The notes under the pieces: generated by a model | The model's database searches: none | The model's input: only the letters and a program-made list of their open reading frames with translations | What the model was told of the DNA's origin: nothing | Source of the DNA: Porphyromonas canoris | Lineage (GTDB): Bacteria > Bacteroidota > Bacteroidia > Bacteroidales > Porphyromonadaceae | Assembly: GCF_000769115.1 (NCBI RefSeq) | Contig: NZ_JQZV01000013.1 | Location: 835,027-899,026 of the forward strand | Direction of reading: 5' to 3' | DNA: 64,000 nt | Made by a program: the position numbers and the translations under genes | In this document: positions 1 through 7,773 of the stretch, piece after piece | Position numbering within the stretch: position 1 is the stretch's first letter | Layout of the letters: the number at the start of each line of letters is the position of its first letter

Positions 1-53
1 TTGCCAAAGATGTCCCGTACGGAGGGGTATTCTATCTCACATATCCGGCATAA
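1..53 (+). CDS. possible C-terminal end of an upstream gene (partial)
   Basis: Frame 3 reads AKDVPYGGVFYLTYPA and stops at 51-53. The composition looks like a genuine protein tail, and a promoter for the next gene follows about 30 bases later, as expected after a gene end. It is too short to assign to a family, and chance coding cannot be excluded. Confidence 0.3.
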   Translation, partial: AKDVPYGGVFYLTYPA

Positions 54-80
54 AAGCTCATATAATACCTATATTTTGGT

Positions 81-112
81 ATTGTGTGTGTGCATCCTTA
101 CTCTTACATTTG
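81..112 (+). promoter_or_regulatory. Bacteroidota-type promoter of the flavodoxin gene
   Basis: ATTG at 81-84, a 20-bp spacer, and TACATTTG at 105-112 match the TTG / TAnnTTTG arrangement known for Bacteroidota sigma factors. The flavodoxin ATG at 173 would have a leader of about 55 bases, AT-rich and without a clear Shine-Dalgarno sequence. Confidence 0.6.
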
Positions 113-172
113 CACCAAAGGGAAAAAGCCCTGAAAATAAAAAGTTAACAACCTATTTTATCAACATTCATT

Positions 173-673
173 ATGGCTAATATTGGTATATTCTTCGGTT
201 CTTCTACCGGAACAACAGAAGATGTTGCAGTTCGTGTAGCAGACAGACTAAATGTTTCTCAAAGCGATGTACATAACGTTGCCAGCGCAGATGCTGCTGC
301 AGCTGATGCTTACGACGTGCTTATTCTTGGTTCCAGCACTTGGGGTGATGGTGAACTTCAAGATGACTGGATCGACTTTATCGAAAAACTAAAATCTCAC
401 GTTTCCGGTAAGAAGGTAGCATTCTTCGGTTGTGGAGACGGAGATAGCTACGATACTACTTTCTGTGATGCTATTGGTCTTCTTTACGATGAGCTTCAAG
501 GCACAGGTGCTACATTTGTTGGTGCTTATGCTCCTGAAGGATATAGCTATACAGATTCAAAGGCAGAAAGAGATGGCAAGCTTGTCGGACTTTGCTTGGA
601 CGAAGTAAACTATCCGGAAGAAAGCGATGCCAGAATGGATAAGTGGATTGCAGCTTTGGATGCAGCGATCTAA
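173..673 (+). CDS. fldA: flavodoxin
   Basis: A 166-residue long-chain flavodoxin, a soluble FMN protein that carries single electrons in the cytoplasm, often standing in for ferredoxin. The N-terminal GSSTGTTEDVA is the FMN-phosphate loop (residues 9-19). LGSSTWGDGELQDDW (around 52-66) and FGCGDGDSYDTTFCDAIG (around 85-102) form the two loops around the isoalloxazine ring. Length and the roughly 20-residue insertion near residue 125 fit the long-chain class. The gene is monocistronic, with its own promoter and an inverted repeat downstream. The likely partner is pyruvate:flavodoxin oxidoreductase or a similar enzyme, which is not in this window. Confidence 0.95.
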   Translation: MANIGIFFGSSTGTTEDVAVRVADRLNVSQSDVHNVASADAAAADAYDVLILGSSTWGDGELQDDWIDFIEKLKSHVSGKKVAFFGCGDGDSYDTTFCDAIGLLYDELQGTGATFVGAYAPEGYSYTDSKAERDGKLVGLCLDEVNYPEESDARMDKWIAALDAAI

Positions 674-700
674 TCCGGCTTCTTTTTTCTATACAATTTA

Positions 701-761
701 TACACCCTCCATATCTGTTTTCGGGCACAAAAGTGTTGCCTTTGCAGATTTGGAGGGTGTA
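701..761 (+). terminator. inverted repeat after flavodoxin, possible terminator
   Basis: The 17-base arms TACACCCTCCATATCTG (701-717) and CAGATTTGGAGGGTGTA (745-761) pair with one mismatch around a 27-base loop. No long T-run follows, so intrinsic termination is only probable. A TC-rich run (680-689) precedes the left arm. Confidence 0.45.
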
Positions 762-825
762 ATGTTTCTATATAGCCGTACAAAAGTTTGCCTGAAGCCG
801 TTCGGAATATCTTCTAAACGGATTT

Positions 826-952
826 GGATTCGCAGTTCAAGCTTTGATTTCCACAAATCAAAGCTTGAATTGTATCGCCCAAGCCTTGACTTTTGGAAAT
901 CGAAGTTTGAGTGCTACCAATCAACTCTTGATTTATGATATTTATCGGGTTC
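826..952. repeat. intergenic 21-bp periodic array A (5 units)
   Basis: Read on the minus strand, five consecutive 21-base units start at 930, 909, 888, 867 and 846. Each begins CAAnnnTTGA or close to it, and the core CAAGSCTTG is a dyad. The flank motif GAACCCGATAA (minus, 952-942) precedes the first unit by 11 bases, and the last unit ends TGCGAATCC. The strand at 836-869 folds as a perfect 15-bp stem with the loop CCAC. It lies between the convergent ends of fldA and ppk. Arrays with the same period occur near 10.7, 28.4, 45.4 and 57.4 kb. Confidence 0.85.
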
Positions 953-1002
953 AACGGATTTTCTTACCCTTATCGACACACTTTTTCAATAGGTTCACGA
1001 TG

Positions 1003-1051
1003 ATAAAAATCCTCCCTTGAATGTTTGAGCTATGGCATTCAAGGGGGGATT
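1003..1051 (-). terminator. terminator of the ppk operon
   Basis: AATCCTCCCTTGAATG (1008-1023) and CATTCAAGGGGGGATT (1036-1051) pair over 16 bp with one G-T wobble and a 12-base loop. On the minus strand the hairpin is followed by a T-rich stretch. It lies 47 bases beyond the ppk stop codon. Confidence 0.8.
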
Positions 1052-1097
1052 GGTATGTAGAACTTCCGATGCCGAAAGTGTCGCAAGAAGCAGTCTG

Positions 1098-3212
1098 TTA
1101 TGCTTTCTTTTCCGAGTGAGAGCGAACAACCTTGTAAAGCTCCTCTTGCAACCTTATCTTTTGTGAGGAAGAGCCAAGTCTTGGTCGGTTTTCGAGATTT
1201 TCATCTACCTCGTAAGTGTTTTTGTTTGCCTGAAGCTGCAGCATGAGTATATCCTTAGCCAGAGCTTTAATATCGGGGTGCAGGATCGGTGCTGCATACT
1301 CTATGCGCTTGTAAAGGTTACGCTTCATCCAATCGGCAGAAGCGATGTAGATGCTCTCCTTACCACCATGATAGAAGTACCATAATCTGGTGTGTTCAAG
1401 ATACATATCTATGGTGCGTGTAACACGAATATTCTTGCTGAAAGGCTGATTTGGGATGGCACAGCAGATACCCCTTACGGCAAGGTCTATCTCAACGCCT
1501 GCTTCGGATGCTTCGTATAGCTTTTCTATCATGGATTGATCCTGCAAAGCATTCAGCTTGAGTATTATGTGCGCTTTTCTTCCTGCCTTTGCTTCCTCTA
1601 TCTCTCTATTTATAAGAGCATTCAGTGTCTCTACAAGTCCACATCCGGGAACCAATAGATGTCGGAACATTGGTAGGGTCTTCACTTCGGACTCAACGTA
1701 TTTGAAGAGAGAGACAAGATCTTTTACCAACTCCGGATGAGGGGTTATGTAGGTCAGATCGGAGTAGATGGCTGCGGTATCTTCGTTAAAGTTTCCGGTA
1801 CTGAAACATGCCAAACCTTTAACCGTATCGGGATCGCTTTTTAGTCGGATCAGGCACGTTTTGGCGTGTACTTTCAGTTTGGGAAGACTGTATACCACCT
1901 TTACTCCGGCTCTTTGTAAGACTTCGCTTGTGATGAGATTATTGGCTTCATCGAATCTTGCCTTTAGTTCGACAAAGACCGTAACCTTTTTTCCGTTCAG
2001 AGCCGCCAGAGTCATTTTTTCTATCACTTCGGAATCTTCTGCCACTCTATACTGAGTCAGTTTTATCTCTTCCACATCCGGAGAAGTGGCAGCCGCATGC
2101 AACAGCTGGATAAAGTTTCTGAAAGACTGATATGGAGCGTAAAGAGTTGTTGTAAGGTTGTGCTCTATGATGTATCGGATCATGGACTCGTTTCTCGGTA
2201 TCTCCGGATGCCACGCAATGGGTTCCGGGTACCGTCGTGCATATTCCGAGCCTATCGGATTGGGTAGCTGAAGAAGATCCGAGAGCATAATGTAGGTATC
2301 GCTCGGAATGAGCAGGTCTTCCTTGACATAGCTCAGCTTCATGATCTTATCCAATAGTGTGTGAGGCATACGGCGGTCGTACAGACAGCGAGAAACAGCC
2401 CCGCGTTGCCTTTGGCTGAGAATGCTTTTCACCCTCTGAGCAAGGTCTTTGCCGTGAATATTTTCCGTGATAACAACATCCACGTCACGAGATATCCGGT
2501 AGGCATAAGCATCTATCTTCTCATAGTTGGGTAGCAGATAGTGTATGCCTGTACGTATAACGTCTTCCAGAAAAACGTAGGCATAGGGAGATCTCTTGCC
2601 ATCTTTGATTTGGCGTATCTCCGGTGGAATAGGCACAAATCTGTTTGCTTTGTCGAACGGGAGCTTGATGATGTAGTGATCTTCTACCTTTTCTCCCTCT
2701 TTTTTCTTCTTGACAGCATTTATGGCAAGGTAGAGACGGTTGTCTCGTACAAATGGATTGGCATGATCCGGATCCAGGAAAATAGGGGAGAGGTGCGGAT
2801 AAACCTCCATGATGCAGTATTGGTAGAGATATTCACGCTCCGCATCCGTCAAGACATTGATATCCGTGATGAGATCCACTCCCTGTGCACTAAGGTCTGG
2901 GATAACCCTGTTATAGAGAATATCGTAAAAGAGATCTTCTTGAGAAGAGACCTCTTTCATCACTTGGACAAATGTATCCAGAGCCTCTTCTTGAGTGAAG
3001 TCGCTCTGTTTTCTATTCTCTATGGCAGCTCTTGCATTTGCTACTCGAACCTGATAAAATTCTTGAAGATTGGAACAGAAGATCCCTAAAAACTTGAGTC
3101 TTTCATAGATAGGGAGATCGGTATCTTCTGCTTCCAAGAGCACGCGTTTATTGAACGACAACCAACTCAGATCTCGTTTGAAGTAGCGTGAAGTATGAAG
3201 GTTTGCATCCAT
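1098..3212 (-). CDS. ppk: polyphosphate kinase 1
   Basis: A 704-residue PPK1, which reversibly builds inorganic polyphosphate from the gamma phosphate of ATP. The order is N-terminal domain (RDLSWLSFNKRVL at 13-25), head domain, and two phospholipase-D-like catalytic domains. The phosphorylated histidine is expected to be H449 in KVHAKTCLI, with the second conserved histidine at H607 in YLEHTRLWYF. Length matches the family. It is the last gene of a six-gene minus-strand unit, 63 bases after pgl, and is followed by a strong terminator. Linkage with zwf, gnd and pgl suggests shared expression with NADPH and sugar-phosphate metabolism, which is an inference. Confidence 0.96.
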   Translation of the reverse strand: MDANLHTSRYFKRDLSWLSFNKRVLLEAEDTDLPIYERLKFLGIFCSNLQEFYQVRVANARAAIENRKQSDFTQEEALDTFVQVMKEVSSQEDLFYDILYNRVIPDLSAQGVDLITDINVLTDAEREYLYQYCIMEVYPHLSPIFLDPDHANPFVRDNRLYLAINAVKKKKEGEKVEDHYIIKLPFDKANRFVPIPPEIRQIKDGKRSPYAYVFLEDVIRTGIHYLLPNYEKIDAYAYRISRDVDVVITENIHGKDLAQRVKSILSQRQRGAVSRCLYDRRMPHTLLDKIMKLSYVKEDLLIPSDTYIMLSDLLQLPNPIGSEYARRYPEPIAWHPEIPRNESMIRYIIEHNLTTTLYAPYQSFRNFIQLLHAAATSPDVEEIKLTQYRVAEDSEVIEKMTLAALNGKKVTVFVELKARFDEANNLITSEVLQRAGVKVVYSLPKLKVHAKTCLIRLKSDPDTVKGLACFSTGNFNEDTAAIYSDLTYITPHPELVKDLVSLFKYVESEVKTLPMFRHLLVPGCGLVETLNALINREIEEAKAGRKAHIILKLNALQDQSMIEKLYEASEAGVEIDLAVRGICCAIPNQPFSKNIRVTRTIDMYLEHTRLWYFYHGGKESIYIASADWMKRNLYKRIEYAAPILHPDIKALAKDILMLQLQANKNTYEVDENLENRPRLGSSSQKIRLQEELYKVVRSHSEKKA

Positions 3213-3275
3213 TGGTAGGTGCAGTGATATGGTTTTAGTATTGAGACAAGGTAGTGATTTTCTTTGAGAGAGTTT

Positions 3276-4013
3276 TTACACAGAGATGTCGGTATAAATA
3301 TCCACCGGCTTTTGAGCATGTGCAATAACATAAGCGGAGGGTAAAAGCGACTCTTCGTGGGATGGGGCAGTACTGCTCAAAACTTCTTGAAGTATCTCTC
3401 TCTTCTTCTCTCCAAGCAAGTGAAAGAGGATGGTATCCGATTCGTGAAGAATGCCATACATACTCAAAGCTACTCTTTCCACTTTTGTTTGAGGATTGAT
3501 AGAGGCTATAAAAAGCCGCTCGACCGAATAGGAATCCTCTTGTCCGGGGAAAAGCGAGGAGGTATGCCCATCACCACCAATCCCCAATAGCAGAAAGTCT
3601 ATTGCCTTTTTCTTCTGATATTGGCTGGAAAATCGGCTTAGCTGCTCGGAGTATTCTTGTGCAGAGTCTGCTGTCAGAGAGGATGGGGTTATGGGATGAA
3701 TGCGATTAGGGGATATGCCGGAGCGGTCAAAGAAAGCTCTGGCAGCCTCTCCGTAGTTGCTCTCATTGGAGTCATAAGGAACCATTCGCTCGTCCACCCA
3801 GAAAAAATGTACATCCATTTCCCGGAGCATCTCTACTCTCTCTTCCCAGTAGTGGAGAAGAGAGAGTGGAGTAGACCCTCCGCTTAGAGCTATCGTATAG
3901 GGTTCTTCAGGCGAGTGCACCTTGTGTTCCAGATACTTTTGCCTTAGCAAGTCTGTTATGGCTTCCGCTACCAAACGGGGGGTAGCATATCTGTTTATGT
4001 TAAACATCGTCAT
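3276..4013 (-). CDS. pgl: 6-phosphogluconolactonase
   Basis: Hydrolyses 6-phosphogluconolactone to 6-phosphogluconate, the second step of the oxidative pentose phosphate pathway. It belongs to the glucosamine-6-phosphate isomerase fold (DevB type): ALSGGSTP near the N-terminus is the phosphate loop, followed by WVDERMVPYDSNESNYGEA and LGIGGDGHTSSLFPG. I place the start at the ATG ending at 4013, two bases after the zwf stop. An ATG at 4007 is possible. A longer open frame reaching 4115 only overlaps zwf and lacks family similarity in that extension. About 245 residues. It lies directly between zwf and ppk in one transcription unit. Confidence 0.93.
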   Translation of the reverse strand: MTMFNINRYATPRLVAEAITDLLRQKYLEHKVHSPEEPYTIALSGGSTPLSLLHYWEERVEMLREMDVHFFWVDERMVPYDSNESNYGEAARAFFDRSGISPNRIHPITPSSLTADSAQEYSEQLSRFSSQYQKKKAIDFLLLGIGGDGHTSSLFPGQEDSYSVERLFIASINPQTKVERVALSMYGILHESDTILFHLLGEKKREILQEVLSSTAPSHEESLLPSAYVIAHAQKPVDIYTDISV

Positions 4014-4015
4014 AT

Positions 4016-5566
4016 TTAGAGTTCGCAATAAAGATCGGTGTCCGTAAGATTTTTGCACGGATTGGTCCATGAATAGCCATCGTTGATGATCTGATCCGCC
4101 ATCTTGGGTCCCCAAGTCCCTGCAGGATAACCATGTAGAGGTATCTTTTCATCTTGCTCCCATGCTTTAAGGATTGGGGTGAAATAGGTCCAGCTTGCCT
4201 CCACAGCATCACTTCTTGTGAACAGAGTAGCGTCTCCACGCATACAGTCCTCCAATAAACGAGAGTAGGCATCACCACTCGGCACGCCTCCAAGCTTATT
4301 ATAAGTGAAGTCCATAGATACTTGCTGTACATCGAAACCGGATCCCGGCGTTTTCATATCAAACTTTAGTGCAACACCTTCATTGGGTTGGATGCGAATG
4401 ATTAAAGCATTTGCCGGAGCATCTCCAAAGAGTGAGTGAGGTGTTTTACGGAAATGGACAACGATTTCGGTAACCTTTGTCGGCATCTGCTTTCCTGTCC
4501 GGATGTAGAAAGGAACACCTCCCCATCTCCAGTTGTCTATCGCCACTTTTATGGCAACATAGGTTTCTGTCCGAGACTGAGGATTAACCTTCTCTTCTTC
4601 TCTATACCCTTTTAGCTGTCTCTCATTATTGGCTTTGGATGCAGTGTACTGCCCTCGAATGACATTGGTTCGTATATCTTGTGGAGAGAGAGGGCGAAGA
4701 GATTGGTACACTTTCAGTACTTCATCGCGGAATGTTTTCGCATTGAAGACAGCCGGGGGCTCCATAGTTACCAAGGCTAAAAGCTGTATAAGATGATTTT
4801 GAACCATGTCTCGGAGAGCTCCTACGTTATCATAGAATCCGCCACGCTTCTCTATCCCCAAATTCTCAACAGCCGTTACCTCTATTCTGTCTATGTAGCG
4901 TCTGTTCCATAGAGGCTCGAAGATACCATTAGAGAAGCGAAGAGCCATAATGTTTTGGACTGTCTCTTTCCCTAAATAGTGATCTATACGATAAAGTTGA
5001 TTTTCCGTAAAAGCTTCTTCGTAGATAAGATTGAGCTCGTGAGCACTTTCAAGATCATATCCGAACGGCTTCTCGATAATGATTCGACGTATATTTTCTT
5101 CTATCCCTGCGCCATTGCCTTTAGCATTAAGATTTACGGCACTAAGATGTTTAGGGATAATTCCGTAAAGATTTGGCGGAGTTGAGAGGTAAAAGATATA
5201 GTTAGCCGGGTTGTTATAAACTTCATCTAATTCCAGGAGCTTCGATTTCAGACCATTGTAATCCTTTTCTTCCGCCGGATCCATCGTGTGGTAATGGATG
5301 TGCGAAAGGAAAAGAGAAACCGTTTCTGTGTCTTTCTCCTCATCTTTAAGGTGTTCTTGCAGCTTTTCTTTAAGATAAGTCCTAAAGGCTTCATCCGAAT
5401 ATTCCGTCCGGGCAACACCCAAAACAAAGAAAGATTTAGGCACGCGCTTTGCCTGAAGAAGAGAATAAAGAGACGGTATCAGCTTTCGCATAGTCAGGTC
5501 TCCGGATGCTCCGAATATGACTAAGCCCATTGCTGAAGGCAGTGTCGGTGTTATCGTTGTATTCAT
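4016..5566 (-). CDS. zwf: glucose-6-phosphate 1-dehydrogenase
   Basis: Oxidises glucose 6-phosphate to 6-phosphogluconolactone, reducing NADP+, at the entry to the oxidative pentose phosphate pathway. The 516-residue protein has the Rossmann motif GASGDLTMRKL near residue 19 and the family signature RIDHYLGKE, which holds the catalytic histidine and substrate-binding lysine. IEKPFGYD is the conserved NADP-domain element. It starts 9 bases after gnd and ends 2 bases before pgl, so the three oxidative-branch enzymes are almost certainly translated from one mRNA. Confidence 0.97.
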   Translation of the reverse strand: MNTTITPTLPSAMGLVIFGASGDLTMRKLIPSLYSLLQAKRVPKSFFVLGVARTEYSDEAFRTYLKEKLQEHLKDEEKDTETVSLFLSHIHYHTMDPAEEKDYNGLKSKLLELDEVYNNPANYIFYLSTPPNLYGIIPKHLSAVNLNAKGNGAGIEENIRRIIIEKPFGYDLESAHELNLIYEEAFTENQLYRIDHYLGKETVQNIMALRFSNGIFEPLWNRRYIDRIEVTAVENLGIEKRGGFYDNVGALRDMVQNHLIQLLALVTMEPPAVFNAKTFRDEVLKVYQSLRPLSPQDIRTNVIRGQYTASKANNERQLKGYREEEKVNPQSRTETYVAIKVAIDNWRWGGVPFYIRTGKQMPTKVTEIVVHFRKTPHSLFGDAPANALIIRIQPNEGVALKFDMKTPGSGFDVQQVSMDFTYNKLGGVPSGDAYSRLLEDCMRGDATLFTRSDAVEASWTYFTPILKAWEQDEKIPLHGYPAGTWGPKMADQIINDGYSWTNPCKNLTDTDLYCEL

Positions 5567-5575
5567 CCCTGTTAT

Positions 5576-7036
5576 CTATACAGCATAAACAGTAGAAGCC
5601 GTAGTTCCGCCCTCGCCTGTCCAGTTTTCATGATAAAATTCACCTCTTGGGCGATCCGTTCTCTCAAATGTATGAGCCCCGAAAAAGTCTCTTTGTGCTT
5701 GCAACATATTCGCCGGAAGAACCTTTGTGGTCAATGAGTGGAAGTAGTTGATCGAGCTGCTGCATGCAGGAATCGGAAGCCCTGATATAATACAGACAGA
5801 TACTACTTCCCGCCAATCATCCAATGCTTGCTCTATTTCTTTTTTGAAGAACTCGTCCAATAAAAGATTTTCCAAGTCCGGATTTCTTGTCAAAGCATTA
5901 GAAATTTCACCTAAGAACGCCGAACGAATGATACATCCCCCTCTCCAGATACGAGCTACTGCTGCTAAGTCTATACCCCAATTGTGTTCATTGGATGCTG
6001 CCTTTATGAGTTGAAAGCCTTGTGCATAAGATACCAACTTTGACGCATACATCGCATTTTCGATCTTATGTTCGGGATTACCACTTCCTTTGAATGGTTC
6101 CGGTACAAGAAACGGATTGTATAAAGCCGCAGCCTTTTCACGTAAATCTTTAAGAGCAGACAGGCTTCTTTCATACACTGCAGTAGAGATCAGGTTAAGC
6201 GGTATACCAAATTCAAGAGAGTTGATAACCGACCATTTCCCCGTTCCTTTCTGTCCTGCGGCATCGAGGATATAGTCTATAAGATGATTACCATCCTTAT
6301 CTCGGAATCTGAGTATCTGCTCTGTAATCTCAACGAGATAGCTTTCCAGCTTTCCTTTATTCCACTCTCCAAAAATGTCTGCCATCCTGTCATTGGAGTA
6401 GTTGAGCAGCTTCTTCATGATGAAATAGGCCTCCGAGATGATCTGCATATCACCATACTCTATACCATTATGCACCATCTTCACAAAGTGTCCTGCACCT
6501 CCGCCGCCAATCCAAGCGCAACAAGGAGTTCCGTCTTTCGCTTTGGCAGATATTTTCTCCAGTATCGGAAGGATATGCTCCTTCGCTTCGGCTGCTCCTC
6601 CCGGCATTATTGAAGGTCCGTTCAAAGCACCTTCCTCTCCGCCGGAAATACCGCTACCGACAAAGTAGATACCTCTTTCGTAGAGCTCCTCCACACGTCT
6701 TTCGCTATCGGTATAGTTGGAGTTGCCTCCGTCCATTATGATATCTCCCTTTTCCAGATAGGGTAGAAGTTGTTGAATGACTGCATCCACAGGACCTCCT
6801 GCCTTAATCATCAAGATGATTTTTCGAGGTCTTTCTATCGAAGCAACAAACTCTTCGATATTCTTGAATCCTTGAAAGTTTTTCCCTTTTGCCCGTCCAT
6901 TGATAAATCTGTCCACCGTCTCTCCACTTCTGTTATATACCGAGACACGGTATCCGTTCCGTTCAATGTTTAGAGCAAGGTTCTCACCCATTACGGCAAG
7001 ACCTATCAATCCTATATTTGAAAGATTAGAGTTCAT
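5576..7036 (-). CDS. gnd: 6-phosphogluconate dehydrogenase (decarboxylating)
   Basis: Converts 6-phosphogluconate to ribulose 5-phosphate and CO2 with reduction of NADP+. The 486 residues match the long dimeric class. The N-terminal GLIGLAVMGENLALN is the coenzyme-binding fold, MDGGNSNYTDSERR the family signature, and ILDAAGQKGTGKWS contains part of the substrate site. The C-terminal YHENWTGEGG tail is typical of the long form. It follows cutC by 2 bases and precedes zwf by 9 bases. Confidence 0.97.
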   Translation of the reverse strand: MNSNLSNIGLIGLAVMGENLALNIERNGYRVSVYNRSGETVDRFINGRAKGKNFQGFKNIEEFVASIERPRKIILMIKAGGPVDAVIQQLLPYLEKGDIIMDGGNSNYTDSERRVEELYERGIYFVGSGISGGEEGALNGPSIMPGGAAEAKEHILPILEKISAKAKDGTPCCAWIGGGGAGHFVKMVHNGIEYGDMQIISEAYFIMKKLLNYSNDRMADIFGEWNKGKLESYLVEITEQILRFRDKDGNHLIDYILDAAGQKGTGKWSVINSLEFGIPLNLISTAVYERSLSALKDLREKAAALYNPFLVPEPFKGSGNPEHKIENAMYASKLVSYAQGFQLIKAASNEHNWGIDLAAVARIWRGGCIIRSAFLGEISNALTRNPDLENLLLDEFFKKEIEQALDDWREVVSVCIISGLPIPACSSSINYFHSLTTKVLPANMLQAQRDFFGAHTFERTDRPRGEFYHENWTGEGGTTASTVYAV

Positions 7037-7038
7037 AT

Positions 7039-7773
7039 TCAGCTTATGATGTTAATAATTTCTTTTACCTTCTCGGCATCTGTCTGAGGAGTGCTATACT
7101 CTTCCACAACCACGGTTCCTCCCATGCTTACAACGCTGTTTCTATATCGCATTTTGCTTTCGATGGGAGAGCGGAAAGAGCCATGCACCTCTTTTACACC
7201 TGTCATTTGTACTATCTCATGCACGTTAGAAGCATTTACTCCACAGCCTGCCATGATTGCTATTCTGTCTTGAGCTTCTCGTACAAGCATGGCTATGGTG
7301 GAGACTCCCTCTAATGCGGAGGGCATACATCCGGATGTAAGAATGCGATCGAACCCTAACTCGATAATATCTTCCAATGCCTGCTTCGGATCTTTAGCCA
7401 TATCGAAAGCTCTGTGAAAAGTAACCGGAGAGCCTTGTGCAGCCTCTATGAGTCTTTTGCAAACCTCTTTATCTACCTCTCCATCGGGTGTCAAAGCTCC
7501 GAATACAAAGCCATCTACTCCCAATGTTCTAAGGATTTTGATATCCTCTATCATCTCTTCCACTTCTGTCGGAGAGTATAGAAAATCTCCTCCTCTTGGA
7601 CGAATGATGATGTTCAAACCAATACTTACAGCCTCACGAGCTTTTTTTACCATACCATAAGAGGGGGTAGTGCCACCCTCAGGAATACCGGCACATAGCT
7701 CTATACGTTGTGCGCCTCCTTCTTGAGCAGCAATACAAGAAGCTACAGAATTGGCACAAATTTCTAATATCAT
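7039..7773 (-). CDS. cutC: CutC family protein
   Basis: A 244-residue TIM-barrel protein of the CutC family, named for copper homeostasis in E. coli, though its biochemical role is unsettled. Visible signatures are LEICANSVASCIAAQEGGAQRIELC at the N-terminus, IRPRGGDFLYS and TFHRAFDM in the barrel, and LTSGCMPSALEG near residue 150. The start overlaps the end of the beta-mannosidase gene by 4 bases (ATGA), and the stop is 2 bases before gnd, so translation is probably coupled. Its position between a glycosidase and the pentose phosphate genes does not support a dedicated copper role. Confidence 0.9.
   Translation of the reverse strand: MILEICANSVASCIAAQEGGAQRIELCAGIPEGGTTPSYGMVKKAREAVSIGLNIIIRPRGGDFLYSPTEVEEMIEDIKILRTLGVDGFVFGALTPDGEVDKEVCKRLIEAAQGSPVTFHRAFDMAKDPKQALEDIIELGFDRILTSGCMPSALEGVSTIAMLVREAQDRIAIMAGCGVNASNVHEIVQMTGVKEVHGSFRSPIESKMRYRNSVVSMGGTVVVEEYSTPQTDAEKVKEIINIIS

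Noticed and set aside
627-938. 103-residue open frame ending in the 21-bp array
   Set aside because: It starts inside fldA in another frame, has no ribosome site, runs through the inverted repeat, and its repeat part is explained by the dyad of the array. The heptapeptide observation is kept as a finding only.
826-952. CRISPR array
   Set aside because: Units are degenerate and directly abut with a 21-bp period; there are no unique spacers, no constant repeat and no cas genes.
4000-4332. Minus-strand 110-residue frame and the extended pgl frame inside zwf
   Set aside because: Both lie in the well-supported zwf gene in other frames and show no family similarity.
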